Of a DNA stretch of 41,603 nt, positions 16,525-24,787 are shown one piece after another. Source of the DNA: Nitrospira sp. Lineage in GTDB: Bacteria; Nitrospirota; Nitrospiria; Nitrospirales; Nitrospiraceae. The notes under the pieces were generated by a model. The model was not told the DNA's origin, searched no databases, and worked only from the letters and a program-made list of their open reading frames with translations. Positions within the stretch are counted from its first letter, which is position 1. Every line of letters starts with the position of its first letter. A program made the position numbers and the translations under genes. Location of the stretch: assembly GCA_019636835.1 (NCBI GenBank), contig JAHBWU010000030.1, positions 1 through 41,603 of the forward strand, read 5' to 3'.

Positions 16525-17361
16525 ATGGCATGGTTCAAGAAAGAGAAACCTGCAGAAGCTGTCCCGCCGCCACGTTCTAAAGGCAGCGAGGGGATGTGGC
16601 TCAAGTGCAACCATTGCCGGGAGATCGTCTATCGGAAGGAAGTCGACCGGAACAGCAAGGTGTGCCCGAAGTGCGAGTATCACTTCCCGATCTCGGTCAC
16701 CGAGCGCATCGGGTTGCTGATCGACCTCGGTACCTTCAAAGAATGGGATGCCGACCTAGAAGCCCAAGATCCTTTAACCTTCCAAGACACCAAGTCCTAT
16801 CGAGATCGCGTGAAAGCCCACCAAGAAAAGACAGGCCGGAAGGATGCTCTCGTCATCGGCGAAGGTCTGGTGAATGGACGCCGTGTGGTGCTCTGTGTTT
16901 TCGATTTCAGCTTTATGGGCGGTAGTATGGGATCGGTGGTCGGGGAAAAACTCTGCCGCGCGATCGATCGGGCATTGGAACTGAAGCTGCCGGTCATCTT
17001 GGTCACCGCGTCCGGGGGCGCGCGGATGCAGGAAGGCATTCTCTCATTGATGCAGATGGCCAAGACCTCGACTGCGGTCGCAAAGCTGGGCGAAGCCAAA
17101 TTGCCGTTCATCTCGATCCTCTCCGATCCCACGTTCGGCGGCGTCACAGCCAGTGTGGCGATGTTGGGAGATGTCATCATTGCCGAGCCGAAAGCGTTGA
17201 TCGGGTTTGCCGGACCTCGTGTGATCGAACAAACCATCAAGCAACAGTTGCCGGATCAGTTCCAACGGGCTGAATTTCTTCTCGAGCACGGCATGATTGA
17301 TATGATTGTCGAGCGCAAGCGTCTCAAGGAGACGGTCGGCACCCTCGTGAATCACTTTTAG
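16525..17361 (+). CDS. accD: Acetyl-CoA carboxylase carboxyltransferase subunit beta
   Basis: AccD, with AccA, transfers the carboxyl group from biotin to acetyl-CoA, giving malonyl-CoA for fatty acid synthesis. The 278-residue sequence has the N-terminal zinc finger (Cys28, Cys31, Cys47, Cys50 in CNHC and CPKC) and the crotonase-type carboxyltransferase core, with [41 protein letters not shown] and [12 protein letters not shown] start at ATG 16525 (MAWFKK), the standard N terminus; the longer frame has no support. folC follows after 25 bp, a common accD-folC pair in bacteria. Confidence 0.97.
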   Translation: MAWFKKEKPAEAVPPPRSKGSEGMWLKCNHCREIVYRKEVDRNSKVCPKCEYHFPISVTERIGLLIDLGTFKEWDADLEAQDPLTFQDTKSYRDRVKAHQEKTGRKDALVIGEGLVNGRRVVLCVFDFSFMGGSMGSVVGEKLCRAIDRALELKLPVILVTASGGARMQEGILSLMQMAKTSTAVAKLGEAKLPFISILSDPTFGGVTASVAMLGDVIIAEPKALIGFAGPRVIEQTIKQQLPDQFQRAEFLLEHGMIDMIVERKRLKETVGTLVNHF

Positions 17362-17386
17362 CCTTCTGTGTCCTCCCGGCTTGTTG

Positions 17387-18685
17387 ATGAGCTACTCCTC
17401 CGTCATTGAGTACCTCTACGCGCTTCAGAAGCACGGCATCAAGCTGGGCCTGGAGACGATGCAGATGCTGCTGGACAGGGTCGGCAATCCCCATCGCTCG
17501 CTTCGCGTGCTTCATATCGGAGGGACCAACGGCAAGGGTTCGACCGCGGCGATGGTTGCATCGGTCCTTCAACATTCAGGGCGGCGTGTCGGGCTCTATA
17601 CGTCTCCCCACCTCGTTGATTTCCGGGAGCGGATTCGTGTCAACGGGTGCATGATCACGGAGAATCAAGTTGAAGAGTTGATCGCGCGATTACGGGCCGT
17701 CATAAAAGATAGTCTGGAACCGACCTTTTTTGAGATGACGACGGCACTGGCGTTTCTCCATTTTGCAGATATGGAAGTCGATGTCGCCGTACTGGAAGTT
17801 GGATTGGGCGGACGGTTTGACGCAACCAACGTTGTGGAGCAACCACTGGCCAGTGTGATCACGACCATAGGTCTGGACCATCAAGAATATTTGGGGCACA
17901 CGGAGGAAGCGATCGCGTTTGAAAAAGGGGGAATCATCAAGCCCTTTGTACCGGTCGTGATCGGACGGATTGGGCAGGAAGCCGAACAGGTTCTACGCCG
18001 GATTGCGAGGGATCGGTCGGCCCCCTTGTGGCAGCTTGGCTGGGACTTTGCTGTCGATGGAAATCGTCCCGAGGGACGTACCTATCATGGAGCGACTCGG
18101 GTGTTTGAGGGGCTGACCTGCGGCCTGGCCGGGCGCCACCAGTGGGACAATGCCGCTTGTGCGTTGGCACTCCTTGAAGCGGCGGGTCGAGCAGGAGTCG
18201 AGACGGATGAGGTAGCCGTTCGTGATGGCCTGCGTATGGTCTCATGGGAAGGTCGTTTGGAGTCGATCGACGAGTATCCCAAGGTCATGCTCGACGGCGC
18301 CCACAATCCTGCCGCGGCGCATGCGCTCGCCGAGTATCTCAAGGACTTTTCCGTCGGCCACCCCGCATCGCGGATTATCCTCGTATGGGGCATGATGCGG
18401 GATAAAGATCGACGGGGATTTGTCGAGCCACTGTTGCCGTTTGTGTCGGAAATCGTACTGACGCAGGCGACTCTCGCACGGTCTGCTACGATCCAAGAAC
18501 TCCGTGCAACTCTGCACGGATGGCATGGACCGGTGCTCGATGCCGTCCTTCCCATGGACGCGTTGGCAGCCGCCAGAAGCCGAGCCATGCCTCACGATCT
18601 CATCTGTATTGCCGGGTCGTTGATGCTCCTAGGGGATATCAAAGCGGCAGTGCGCGGCTGTGGGTTGTCACCGATTCGTGGTTAG
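17387..18685 (+). CDS. folC: Folylpolyglutamate/dihydrofolate synthase
   Basis: FolC adds glutamate to dihydropteroate and then to tetrahydrofolates, using ATP. The 432-residue sequence is a Mur-ligase-fold enzyme: P-loop HIGGTNGKGSTAAM (about 43-56), the YTSPHLVDFRERIRVNG loop, LEVGLGGRFDATN, and the central GLDHQEYLGHTEEAIAFEKGGIIKPF that carries the carbamylated-lysine region. The C-terminal domain has LDGAHNPAAAHAL. The start at ATG 17387 is preferred; a TTG lies 6 nt upstream and neither has a good ribosome site. It lies between accD and lptD, whose start follows one base after this stop, suggesting one transcript. Confidence 0.95.
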   Translation: MSYSSVIEYLYALQKHGIKLGLETMQMLLDRVGNPHRSLRVLHIGGTNGKGSTAAMVASVLQHSGRRVGLYTSPHLVDFRERIRVNGCMITENQVEELIARLRAVIKDSLEPTFFEMTTALAFLHFADMEVDVAVLEVGLGGRFDATNVVEQPLASVITTIGLDHQEYLGHTEEAIAFEKGGIIKPFVPVVIGRIGQEAEQVLRRIARDRSAPLWQLGWDFAVDGNRPEGRTYHGATRVFEGLTCGLAGRHQWDNAACALALLEAAGRAGVETDEVAVRDGLRMVSWEGRLESIDEYPKVMLDGAHNPAAAHALAEYLKDFSVGHPASRIILVWGMMRDKDRRGFVEPLLPFVSEIVLTQATLARSATIQELRATLHGWHGPVLDAVLPMDALAAARSRAMPHDLICIAGSLMLLGDIKAAVRGCGLSPIRG

Positions 18686-18686
18686 C

Positions 18687-21140
18687 ATGACGGGTCCTCT
18701 CGCGTGGATCCGCTGGCGACGCTTTCTCATCGTCGCCGCCCTCTCTCTCGTTCCATTTCCTGGATCAGCGGCAGACAACCAAGTAGGTGCCGGATCCGCT
18801 CCTCTCGATATCACGGCAGACCGTATCGACTATCGCCAAGATCAGGACATCTATGAAGCCAACGGATCAGTCGTGATTCAGCAGGGCGCGATTACGCTGA
18901 CGACGGACCACGCTACCATTCAAGCCTTGCCGGGGATTCTCACTGCCGTCGGCCATGTCCATTTAACGGACCCGCAGGCTGATGTGACGGCAGAACGGAT
19001 GGAGCTCAATGTCAATACTGAGGCCGGTGTCGTGACGCATGGCCGGCTCTACGTTCCGACGACCAACTCATCGATATCCGGCCGCCTTTTGCAGAGATTT
19101 TCCGAATACCACTATCGAGTTAAAGAGGGCAGCTTCACGAATTGCGATGCGCAAGATGGAGAAGTGCCGGCATGGCGCTTTCGGTTTAAGGATCTGGATA
19201 TGACCTTAGGAGACAGGTTTGGATTCAAGGGCGCATGGCTCTGTGTATTGGACATGCCTACGATCCCGTTACCCACATTCTCCTATCCAATGACCAAGCG
19301 ACAGACCGGATTTCTGATGCCGATCCCGAGCTATGACAATCGATTCGGATTCCATGTGAAACAGGGCTTTTTTTGGGCGATCAATCCGAGTCAAGACCTG
19401 ACAGTGACCCCGTCATATTACAGTGACCTGGGGTATGGGTCCGATTTTGAGTATCGGTATGCCTTGGACTGGCGATCTCGGGGCAAATGGTATGTGAGCT
19501 ATCTACAACAGACTCAACTTCCCAATGTCGCCGGCGTCACCGACACAGGACAAGATGCTGAGAAGGCCCGCGCGGCACTTATCGGCAGCCATACGCAATA
19601 TGTCACGGATACGTTGCTGCTCCGTGCTAACGCAAATTTGGTGACAGACCCCAACTATTTCCAACAACTGAGCAATTCCGGCATACTCCGCGCCTCACCG
19701 AGTACCGAATCCAACCTTTTGATGACGCAGCGCTTGCCTTACGGCAACCTCTATCTCCTGGGCCTCTATCTGCAACCGTTACAAGCCGGAGGAAAGGATA
19801 CGTTCCAACGCCTTCCGGAGGCCGGTTATAGCCTTCCGTACGTCTCACTGTTCAATTCGCCCATGCTGTTCGGCATGGAAGGCAACTACGTGAATTTTTA
19901 TCGTGATCAAGGATTTACGCTGAATCGGATCGATATGGCTCCGGGCATCTCGACGGATGTGATTCATCTCGGGCATGTCATAGGGATTCGACCGCAAGCG
20001 AAGTTCCGCGAAGTCTACTACACCAGAGGGGCGCAATCGGATGAAGGGCAACATCGAGAGACTTTTTGGTTGGGGGTGGATGCCACATCGAAGATGACTC
20101 GCCGGTTCGCTCTTGCCGACGGGAACAGTCTTTTGCATACAGTCGAACCTTCGGTCACGTACGAATATGTGCCATCGACTGATCAATCGAAGTTGACGCA
20201 AATCGACCAAGTCGATGACTTACCAAAGAAGAATCTGCTGACCTATGTGCTGCGCAGTCGCGTGCTGGAATCAGGCAAAAAAAATGCCTTCAACTGGCTC
20301 GATCTCACATTGGCTCAGAGCTATCATGTCGGTGACGTGCAGACTCTGGCCCGGGAGTTCGCGCCGGGGGTCGCTCCTTTCCTAGGAACGTTCACCCAGC
20401 CGCTCCAGCCGGCTACGGTGCCCATCCAAGGCAAGAAATTTTCTGATATCTGGATGCGCGCCGTGATCGGCAACAACCTGCCGACGCTGATGACGACGGC
20501 CTGGTTGGATACTCCGGTAGTCGGACGCGCGGCGCAGGCGTGGGCTCTCCGACCGCCGATCAACCGGTATCTGACGGTCGACGCATTCTTCGATCCCTAT
20601 CGACCAGGGGTGAGTCAATTCAACACGGACCTTCGATTTCAAGAGGGAACCAACTGGTATTTCGAAGTGGGACAACGGTACACGAGAAATGGTAATCGGG
20701 TTAGGCGAGGCGACCTGTGGAACCCGATCTCATTTAATGAGGTGTTTGCCCCGACGGAGGAAATTCAGTTCGTGACCATGGGCGGCGCGTTCCGCACCCC
20801 GTGGGGGTGGACCTTCGGAGCCAAAGCCTACTACGACGTCAAAAATGGGAGAAGTCCGGAATTGGATGCAGTTGCCTTGTATCAGAACCCATGTAGGTGT
20901 TGGTCTGTGGGGCTGTATTACTTGAAATTCCCGGATCGTGAGCAATACAGTTTCATGTTGAGTCTCACTGGAGTAGGGTGGACCGAAAGCGCCGGGACTG
21001 TCGTCATGCGTACTCTCCTGAGCCCGCTTCTGTGGGGTGAGCGTGGGCTGCCTTGGGCGACGCTGGGAGGGCCCTATGGTATTCCTCCGCAGACATCCGA
21101 GACAGGTAGTGTGCCGCCCGGCGTGCAAACCGGACGGTGA
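18687..21140 (+). CDS. lptD: LPS-assembly protein LptD
   Basis: LptD with LptE is the outer-membrane translocon that inserts lipopolysaccharide. This 817-residue protein has a signal peptide (cleavage near SAADN, about residue 29), an OstA jelly-roll (about 40-140: LDITADRIDYRQDQDIYEANGSVVI, then AVGHVHL) and a large C-terminal beta-barrel. Cysteines are placed as in disulfide-bonded LptD: Cys153 and Cys186 at the N-terminal side and a late NPCRCW pair, spaced C-x-C where E. coli has adjacent cysteines. The start at 18687 is one base after the folC stop. Its presence indicates an LPS-bearing outer membrane. Confidence 0.9.
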   Translation: MTGPLAWIRWRRFLIVAALSLVPFPGSAADNQVGAGSAPLDITADRIDYRQDQDIYEANGSVVIQQGAITLTTDHATIQALPGILTAVGHVHLTDPQADVTAERMELNVNTEAGVVTHGRLYVPTTNSSISGRLLQRFSEYHYRVKEGSFTNCDAQDGEVPAWRFRFKDLDMTLGDRFGFKGAWLCVLDMPTIPLPTFSYPMTKRQTGFLMPIPSYDNRFGFHVKQGFFWAINPSQDLTVTPSYYSDLGYGSDFEYRYALDWRSRGKWYVSYLQQTQLPNVAGVTDTGQDAEKARAALIGSHTQYVTDTLLLRANANLVTDPNYFQQLSNSGILRASPSTESNLLMTQRLPYGNLYLLGLYLQPLQAGGKDTFQRLPEAGYSLPYVSLFNSPMLFGMEGNYVNFYRDQGFTLNRIDMAPGISTDVIHLGHVIGIRPQAKFREVYYTRGAQSDEGQHRETFWLGVDATSKMTRRFALADGNSLLHTVEPSVTYEYVPSTDQSKLTQIDQVDDLPKKNLLTYVLRSRVLESGKKNAFNWLDLTLAQSYHVGDVQTLAREFAPGVAPFLGTFTQPLQPATVPIQGKKFSDIWMRAVIGNNLPTLMTTAWLDTPVVGRAAQAWALRPPINRYLTVDAFFDPYRPGVSQFNTDLRFQEGTNWYFEVGQRYTRNGNRVRRGDLWNPISFNEVFAPTEEIQFVTMGGAFRTPWGWTFGAKAYYDVKNGRSPELDAVALYQNPCRCWSVGLYYLKFPDREQYSFMLSLTGVGWTESAGTVVMRTLLSPLLWGERGLPWATLGGPYGIPPQTSETGSVPPGVQTGR

Positions 21141-21147
21141 TCCGTGT

Positions 21148-21177
21148 TTGACACTAAAAACAGTGGTAGGGTACGAT
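21148..21177 (+). promoter_or_regulatory. Predicted sigma-70 promoter for trxA
   Basis: TTGACA (21148-21153, perfect) and TACGAT (21172-21177) are 18 bp apart, just after the lptD stop and 50 bp before the chosen trxA start. Confidence 0.55.
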
Positions 21178-21226
21178 GCCCAGACAATCGCGCATAACGA
21201 TCTCAATTCTGAAGGAGGACGCAGAC

Positions 21227-21574
21227 GTGGCTGGTGATGCCTTGAAAGTTGAAGATTCCAGTTGGGATGCTGAAGTCATGAAGGCTTCTGAACTCGTCAT
21301 GGTCGATTTTTGGGCCGTGTGGTGCGGCCCTTGCCAAATGGTCGCTCCCATCGTCGACGAACTGGCGAAGGAATACGCCGGAAAACTCAAAGTTCGAAAA
21401 CTGAACACCGACGAAAACCCAGAGGTCGCGGGTCGTTATCAGGTGATGAGCATCCCTACTATTCTTTTCTTTAAGAACGGCCAGCCGGTCGAAAAACTGG
21501 TGGGTGCCAGACCAAAGCGTCAGTTCAAAGAAGTGATCGACTCACTGCTCGCTCAGCATGCCGGGACTGCATAG
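21227..21574 (+). CDS. trxA: Thioredoxin
   Basis: This 115-residue thioredoxin reduces protein disulfides in the cytoplasm. The active site is WCGPC (Cys33, Cys36), the cis-Pro loop is SIPTILFF, and the length matches the single-domain family. I choose the GTG at 21227 because AGGAGG lies 8 nt upstream and homology begins there; the frame could extend to ATG 21176, which would overlap the predicted promoter. It is followed by a 197-bp region with hairpins and then recN. Confidence 0.93.
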   Translation: MAGDALKVEDSSWDAEVMKASELVMVDFWAVWCGPCQMVAPIVDELAKEYAGKLKVRKLNTDENPEVAGRYQVMSIPTILFFKNGQPVEKLVGARPKRQFKEVIDSLLAQHAGTA

Positions 21575-21621
21575 CGCGATACTGAAAAGAGACTCCGGTC
21601 TCATCCTTGAGTCGCTAAGCT

Positions 21622-21692
21622 TCGCTCAACGTACCAAAGCGTAGGCCTCAACTTCTTCTTCGCTTTGGCATTACTGGGTAGTCGTTGAGCGA
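21622..21692. repeat. Nested inverted repeats between trxA and recN
   Basis: Outer arms TCGCTCAACG (21622-21631) and CGTTGAGCGA (21683-21692) enclose inner arms CCAAAGCG (21634-21641) and CGCTTTGG (21661-21668). All arms are perfect. The element resembles the other dispersed palindromes in having a CTCAACGTAC core. A shorter GAGACTCCGGTCTC palindrome lies just upstream and may help end trxA transcription. Confidence 0.6.
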
Positions 21693-21771
21693 TACGTTCA
21701 ATCGGCACTAGCGATGTTCAATGCCCCTATGTGTTTTCTGCGGCTAGCTGGGTCTCGCCACTGTTGCAGCC

Positions 21772-23451
21772 ATGCTCACTGAGCTGCGCATCACAAATTT
21801 TGCTGTGATCGAACGGCTGAGTCTGACCATTGACTCAGGATTTACCGTCTTGACCGGAGAGACGGGGGCCGGGAAGTCTTTGTTAATCGATGCAGTGGCT
21901 CTTCTTATGGGCGGACGGGTTTCAAGCGATCAGATTCGATTCGGTGAGGACGAAGCCCAGCTTGAAGCGTCGTTCGAAATTCCGCTCACGCATCCTCTTC
22001 TTCAACGGCTGCGGGCCAGAGAAGTCCTTGGTCCACACGATTCTCAGCTCATCATTCGACGCATCATTGCTCGTTCGGGAAGAAACCGGGTTTACCTGAA
22101 TGGAGTCTTAAGTCCGGCCCATGTGCTGGAAGAGTTTGCCGGTACACTCATTGATATCCATGGCCAGCACGATCAGCAATCGCTCTTGTCGAACGCTGCT
22201 CAGCTCGACGTTCTGGATGCCTTCGGACGTCTGCTGGAACTGCGGTCTCAGTATCGATCCACCCATCGTGAGTGGGTCCGTTTCCGTGAAGAGCGCGATG
22301 AGCTTGCGGCTACGCGACAGCAACGCGTCCAGCAAGAAGACCTGTTGTGTTTTCAAGTACAAGAATTAGATGAGGCTGCCTGCCGTGTCGGAGAGGAGGA
22401 GTTACTGCAAGCCGAACGCTATCGGTTGGGGTCGTCGCGGCGCCTGGTTGAGTTGGCATCGGAAGCTCAGGAACGAATTCAGGGCGATGTTCACGGCATC
22501 TTGGTGAATCTGGTGTCGATAGAGCGTGTGTTGGGCGAACTATCTCAGATCGACCCTGAGATGGAAGGCACCGTTCGATTGGCGTCCGAGGCCAAAGTGC
22601 TCCTGAAAGAAGTCGCCGATTCCCTTCGCGGTTACACTGAGAGCTTGGACGCCGATCCTCTGCGACTCAGTGCGATCGAAGATCGTTTGGCCGTCATCCA
22701 GAAGATGAAAAAGAAATACGGGGGGACCATAGAAGCCGTTCTGGAGACTCATCATCGAGTGAAACAGGAACTGGAGAAGCTTCGGGGGTCGGACAGCGAA
22801 CTCGATCAGTATGATCGTCTCATTGAAGAGCGACAACAAAACGTGTCGGTGCTCGCCCGAGCACTCTCTGAAAAGCGAGCCGACGCAGCTAAGCGATTGA
22901 CGAAACTGGTGGACAAAGAGCTCCATGCGCTGAAAATGGGATCCGTACGGTTTCTGGTCCGAGTCATGCCGAGCGGGTCTGACGAAATTTACGGTCCTGA
23001 TGGGACTGATCGTGTGGAGTTTCTGCTGTCGGCCAATGCCGGCGAGCCTTTGAAACCGATGTCTCGTGTGGCATCCGGCGGCGAACAATCCCGGGTCATG
23101 TTGGCATTGAAATCCGCTCTTGCTGATATCGATCATGTGCCGGTCTTGATCTTCGATGAGATTGATACCGGAGTTGGGGGAGCGGTCGCAGCCACGATCG
23201 GGAAACGGCTAAGGGAGTTGGGTCGATACCATCAAGTATTGTGCATCACGCATCTCCCGCAGGTCGCCTCTCAAGCCCAGCATCATGTCTCTGTTGAAAA
23301 GTCGGAAGTGAATGGACGGACGGTGGCGACGGTGCGTTCGTTGACCGGCGCGAGTCGCGAGGGTGAAATTGCGCGCATGCTTGGTGGGGAGCGAATCACT
23401 CAAAAAACTCGATCTGCGGCTGCAGAGTTGATCGCCGGAGGGCACGAATAG
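21772..23451 (+). CDS. recN: DNA repair protein RecN
   Basis: RecN is an SMC-like ATPase that acts at double-strand breaks during recombination repair. The 559-residue sequence has the N-terminal LTELRITNFAVIE, Walker A GETGAGKS (29-36), the IDIHGQHDQQSLL motif, long coiled coils (about 150-380), and the C-terminal ABC signature SGGEQSRVMLALK with Walker B VLIFDEIDTGVGG and THLPQVA. Length and motifs are complete. The start at ATG 21772 matches the family N terminus, although no strong ribosome site is visible. Its stop is one base from the convergent HD-GYP gene stop. Confidence 0.95.
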   Translation: MLTELRITNFAVIERLSLTIDSGFTVLTGETGAGKSLLIDAVALLMGGRVSSDQIRFGEDEAQLEASFEIPLTHPLLQRLRAREVLGPHDSQLIIRRIIARSGRNRVYLNGVLSPAHVLEEFAGTLIDIHGQHDQQSLLSNAAQLDVLDAFGRLLELRSQYRSTHREWVRFREERDELAATRQQRVQQEDLLCFQVQELDEAACRVGEEELLQAERYRLGSSRRLVELASEAQERIQGDVHGILVNLVSIERVLGELSQIDPEMEGTVRLASEAKVLLKEVADSLRGYTESLDADPLRLSAIEDRLAVIQKMKKKYGGTIEAVLETHHRVKQELEKLRGSDSELDQYDRLIEERQQNVSVLARALSEKRADAAKRLTKLVDKELHALKMGSVRFLVRVMPSGSDEIYGPDGTDRVEFLLSANAGEPLKPMSRVASGGEQSRVMLALKSALADIDHVPVLIFDEIDTGVGGAVAATIGKRLRELGRYHQVLCITHLPQVASQAQHHVSVEKSEVNGRTVATVRSLTGASREGEIARMLGGERITQKTRSAAAELIAGGHE

Positions 23452-23452
23452 A

Positions 23453-24580
23453 TCAAGCGGCGGGAGCAATGTCCATGGCGGGAGGAGAGACGGGCGAATC
23501 CTTCACGACTTGAATGAAAAAATCCAGCAACAGCGGGTCGAAATGCGTATGAGATTGAATCGAGATCTGGCGGGTTGCGACATCCAGCGGGAGGGCGAGT
23601 CGCCCAGGCGCGTCGGCGGTCAAATGATCAAACGTTTGGGCAATGCCAACAATACGAGCCAGTAGCGGAATATCCGTGCCTTGAAGTCCACGAGGGTAGC
23701 CTTGCCCGTCCCATCGCTCGTGGTGGGATGCGACGATTTGCCCCACCTCAACCGGTAAACCCAATGGCGCAATCATCCGCGCGCCTCTGTCGGGGTGTTC
23801 CCTACAGAGGGATGCTTCGCCAGACGGAAGGATCTGGTCTTCTGAAAACCTGTACGATGGAAGGCTCGTTTTCCCTAAGTCATGCAAAAAGGCTCCCAGG
23901 GCCAATGATTTTTGTTCGGAAGCGGTAAAATTGAGTCGGCTGGCCATCAACGTGGCATAGAAACTCACTCGGCTCGAATGATTGAGCAATTGACGGTCTG
24001 TGGCCTCCAAAGTATCGGACAAGAGTGGAAGCAGATTCATATCGTCTTGCTGTATAGCGGCATCGCTCTGAGTGTTGAGGGAGAGCGACGCATATCCCGT
24101 CTTAACCTTTTCCCACGCTCCTGCGCTCTCTTCCTCCGCACCCCAAAGGTCCGGTAGTGTCCGAAGACAGTGACGCAGAAAGTCCAGTCGGCGTTTCTTG
24201 TCCATCGTCTGCTGAATGAGGGTGGTCAGCTCGTTCACGTTGAAAGGTTTAAGCAAATAGCCCGCGGCCCCGTGACGAATACCTTCCATGGCAGACTTCA
24301 GGCTTCCGTATCCCGTGACGATAATGACCTCCACGTCTGGACAATGGTGCTTGATGTCTTTGAGAAGATCGAGTCCGTGACGATCCGGAAGCTTTTGATC
24401 GAGAGTGATCACATCAACGGGTTCCTGACCGAGCACCTCGAGAGCTGTCTTGGCGTTTTCTGCAGAACGAACGTTGCAGAAGCTTCGAAGTATCACTTTA
24501 AGGGCATCGCGGGGCCCCGTTTCATCATCAATTATGAGGACTGTCGGTTGTGTTCCTGCCTGACAAGAAGCTGTGACCAT
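23453..24580 (-). CDS. Response regulator with HD-GYP domain
   Basis: This 375-residue cytoplasmic protein has an N-terminal receiver (IIDDE, phosphoacceptor Asp61 in ITLDQKLP, Lys in LLKPFN) and a C-terminal HD-GYP domain with the HD pair at 233-234 (FLHDLGK), HHERWDGQGYPRGLQG (GYP at 294-296) and LARIVGIAQTFDHL. HD-GYP domains hydrolyse cyclic di-GMP. The usual Asp of the ADxFDA segment is Gln here (AQTFDH), which may weaken metal binding, so activity is not assured. I use ATG 24580; a TTG at 24598 extends the frame. It lies 199 bp downstream of the sigma-54 regulator on the same strand and probably belongs to the same signalling group, which also includes PilZ domains. Confidence 0.88.
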   Translation of the reverse strand: MVTASCQAGTQPTVLIIDDETGPRDALKVILRSFCNVRSAENAKTALEVLGQEPVDVITLDQKLPDRHGLDLLKDIKHHCPDVEVIIVTGYGSLKSAMEGIRHGAAGYLLKPFNVNELTTLIQQTMDKKRRLDFLRHCLRTLPDLWGAEEESAGAWEKVKTGYASLSLNTQSDAAIQQDDMNLLPLLSDTLEATDRQLLNHSSRVSFYATLMASRLNFTASEQKSLALGAFLHDLGKTSLPSYRFSEDQILPSGEASLCREHPDRGARMIAPLGLPVEVGQIVASHHERWDGQGYPRGLQGTDIPLLARIVGIAQTFDHLTADAPGRLALPLDVATRQISIQSHTHFDPLLLDFFIQVVKDSPVSPPAMDIAPAA

Positions 24581-24745
24581 GCTCGTTTGATACTCCAAGT
24601 CGCGTCATGAGTAAGCAATTATCATTCCTTTTCATAAGCTTACAGAGCATTTCAATATAAAGTGGTGCTGGTAGGATTGGCAACTATACGTAGTCTACAA
24701 TAATAATAGGATACCTATTTTACTGGATGGTGGTAAGCGCAGGGT

Positions 24746-24787
24746 GTGCATAAATGTGACATTCTTGTGCATAAGTGTGTCATTCTT
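24746..24787. repeat. Tandem 21-bp direct repeat
   Basis: Two head-to-tail 21-bp units (24746-24766 and 24767-24787) differ at two positions; the shared core is GTGCATAA, TGTG and CATTCTT. The stop codon of the sigma-54 regulator (24780-24782) lies inside the second unit. This could be a two-turn operator or the end of a lost insertion sequence. Confidence 0.75.
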
